64,000 nt of DNA from Centropus unirufus (Eukaryota > Chordata > Aves > Cuculiformes > Centropidae): NCBI GenBank assembly GCA_013397695.1, contig VYZI01000344.1:273076-337075 (forward strand), in the 5' to 3' direction. Shown in pieces: positions 63,492-64,000 of this stretch. Under the pieces are notes generated by a model. It saw only the letters and a list, made by a program, of their open reading frames with translations, was not told the origin of the DNA and searched no databases. Position 1 is the stretch's first letter; the number at the start of each line of letters is the position of its first letter. A program made the translations under genes and the position numbers.

Positions 63492-64000
63492 CTAACAAAC
63501 AAGGAGGGGGAGGGAAAAAAAATGGTATGAAGCAAAAAAAAGAAAGAAGCATTGAAAAAACAATATACAGAACACAAAGGAGGGGATGGGTGGACTGACC
63601 AAAGAGAGAAGCAACAGGCACCAAGTGTAACTTTTTCCACTATAATTATGCAAAACATTGACTAATATTCAGAAATCATACGAGAAAATATCAAAATTGC
63701 ATTTCTCTTCCTAGCTGCACAAATCCCAGGATTCCCGTCATGCAACACACCACCCACCCCCAACTCAAACACTTAAACCATAACAAAGAATCATTAAAAA
63801 AAACAAACAAAAAGACCCCAGATAAATCCCGATCAATTAAAAACAAATCAAACAGAAGTATTAATTTTCATGTTCCTAACACAGGTAACAAATGAGAGCA
63901 TCCGTGCTGCAAACTTACACAACACAAACTTACACAACTGTGGTCTACAGCTAAGTTTTCAAAATTAATGTGATAGCTTCCTGATGTATGTGTATGGGGA
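63492..64000 (-). other. DCAF6: DCAF6 intron, continues past the window
   Basis: The 3' part of the intron before the 168-nt exon. A long pyrimidine tract precedes the TTAG acceptor on the minus strand. The earlier DCAF6 exons must lie further right. Confidence 0.85.

Noticed and set aside
1..64000. Prokaryotic features such as operons, CRISPR arrays, rRNA or tRNA genes
   Set aside because: None was seen. The split gene, CR1 copies and LTR show this is vertebrate nuclear DNA.

Overview
The window is vertebrate nuclear DNA, almost certainly from a bird. It is AT-rich and gene-poor, with one split gene whose exons are flanked by GT-AG introns. It carries CR1 retrotransposon copies of the avian type and a solo LTR beginning TGTCCTGGTTTC, of a kind I know from neoavian genomes. 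That LTR argues against a galliform, but this is from memory and untested. There is no operon, CRISPR array or other sign of a prokaryote.

Right part (about 26.1-63.5 kb, minus strand): eleven consecutive 3'-terminal coding exons of DCAF6 (also called IQWD1 or NRIP), a WD40 substrate receptor of the CUL4-DDB1 ubiquitin ligase and a nuclear-receptor coactivator. The exons join in one open frame without a stop, giving 469 complete codons and a TAA. They encode a variable acidic linker, the IQ calmodulin-binding motif, the last two WD repeats and the acidic C-terminus. The first exons (start codon and N-terminal WD repeats) lie beyond the right edge. A short 3' UTR with two AATAAA signals ends near 26.1 kb. 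The introns hold a solo LTR (42.6-43.1 kb), a CR1 fragment (62.9 kb), a compound inverted repeat (35.4 kb), a small CpG-enriched patch (32.5-32.9 kb), simple repeats and a 141-base assembly gap (33,607-33,747).

Left part (1 to about 26.1 kb): intergenic as far as I can see. It holds a 1.3-kb 5'-truncated CR1 with a decayed reverse transcriptase (19.57-20.87 kb), a 30-bp perfect palindrome, a possible G-quadruplex, a short minisatellite, a diverged 75-bp tandem duplication and a long pyrimidine-rich tract. In mammals the gene convergent with DCAF6 is GPR161. I could not recognise any of its coding exons here.

I found no undescribed multi-gene system. The observations most worth checking are the compound inverted repeat in the DCAF6 intron, the in-frame skippable DCAF6 exons, the solo LTR and the 30-bp palindrome.
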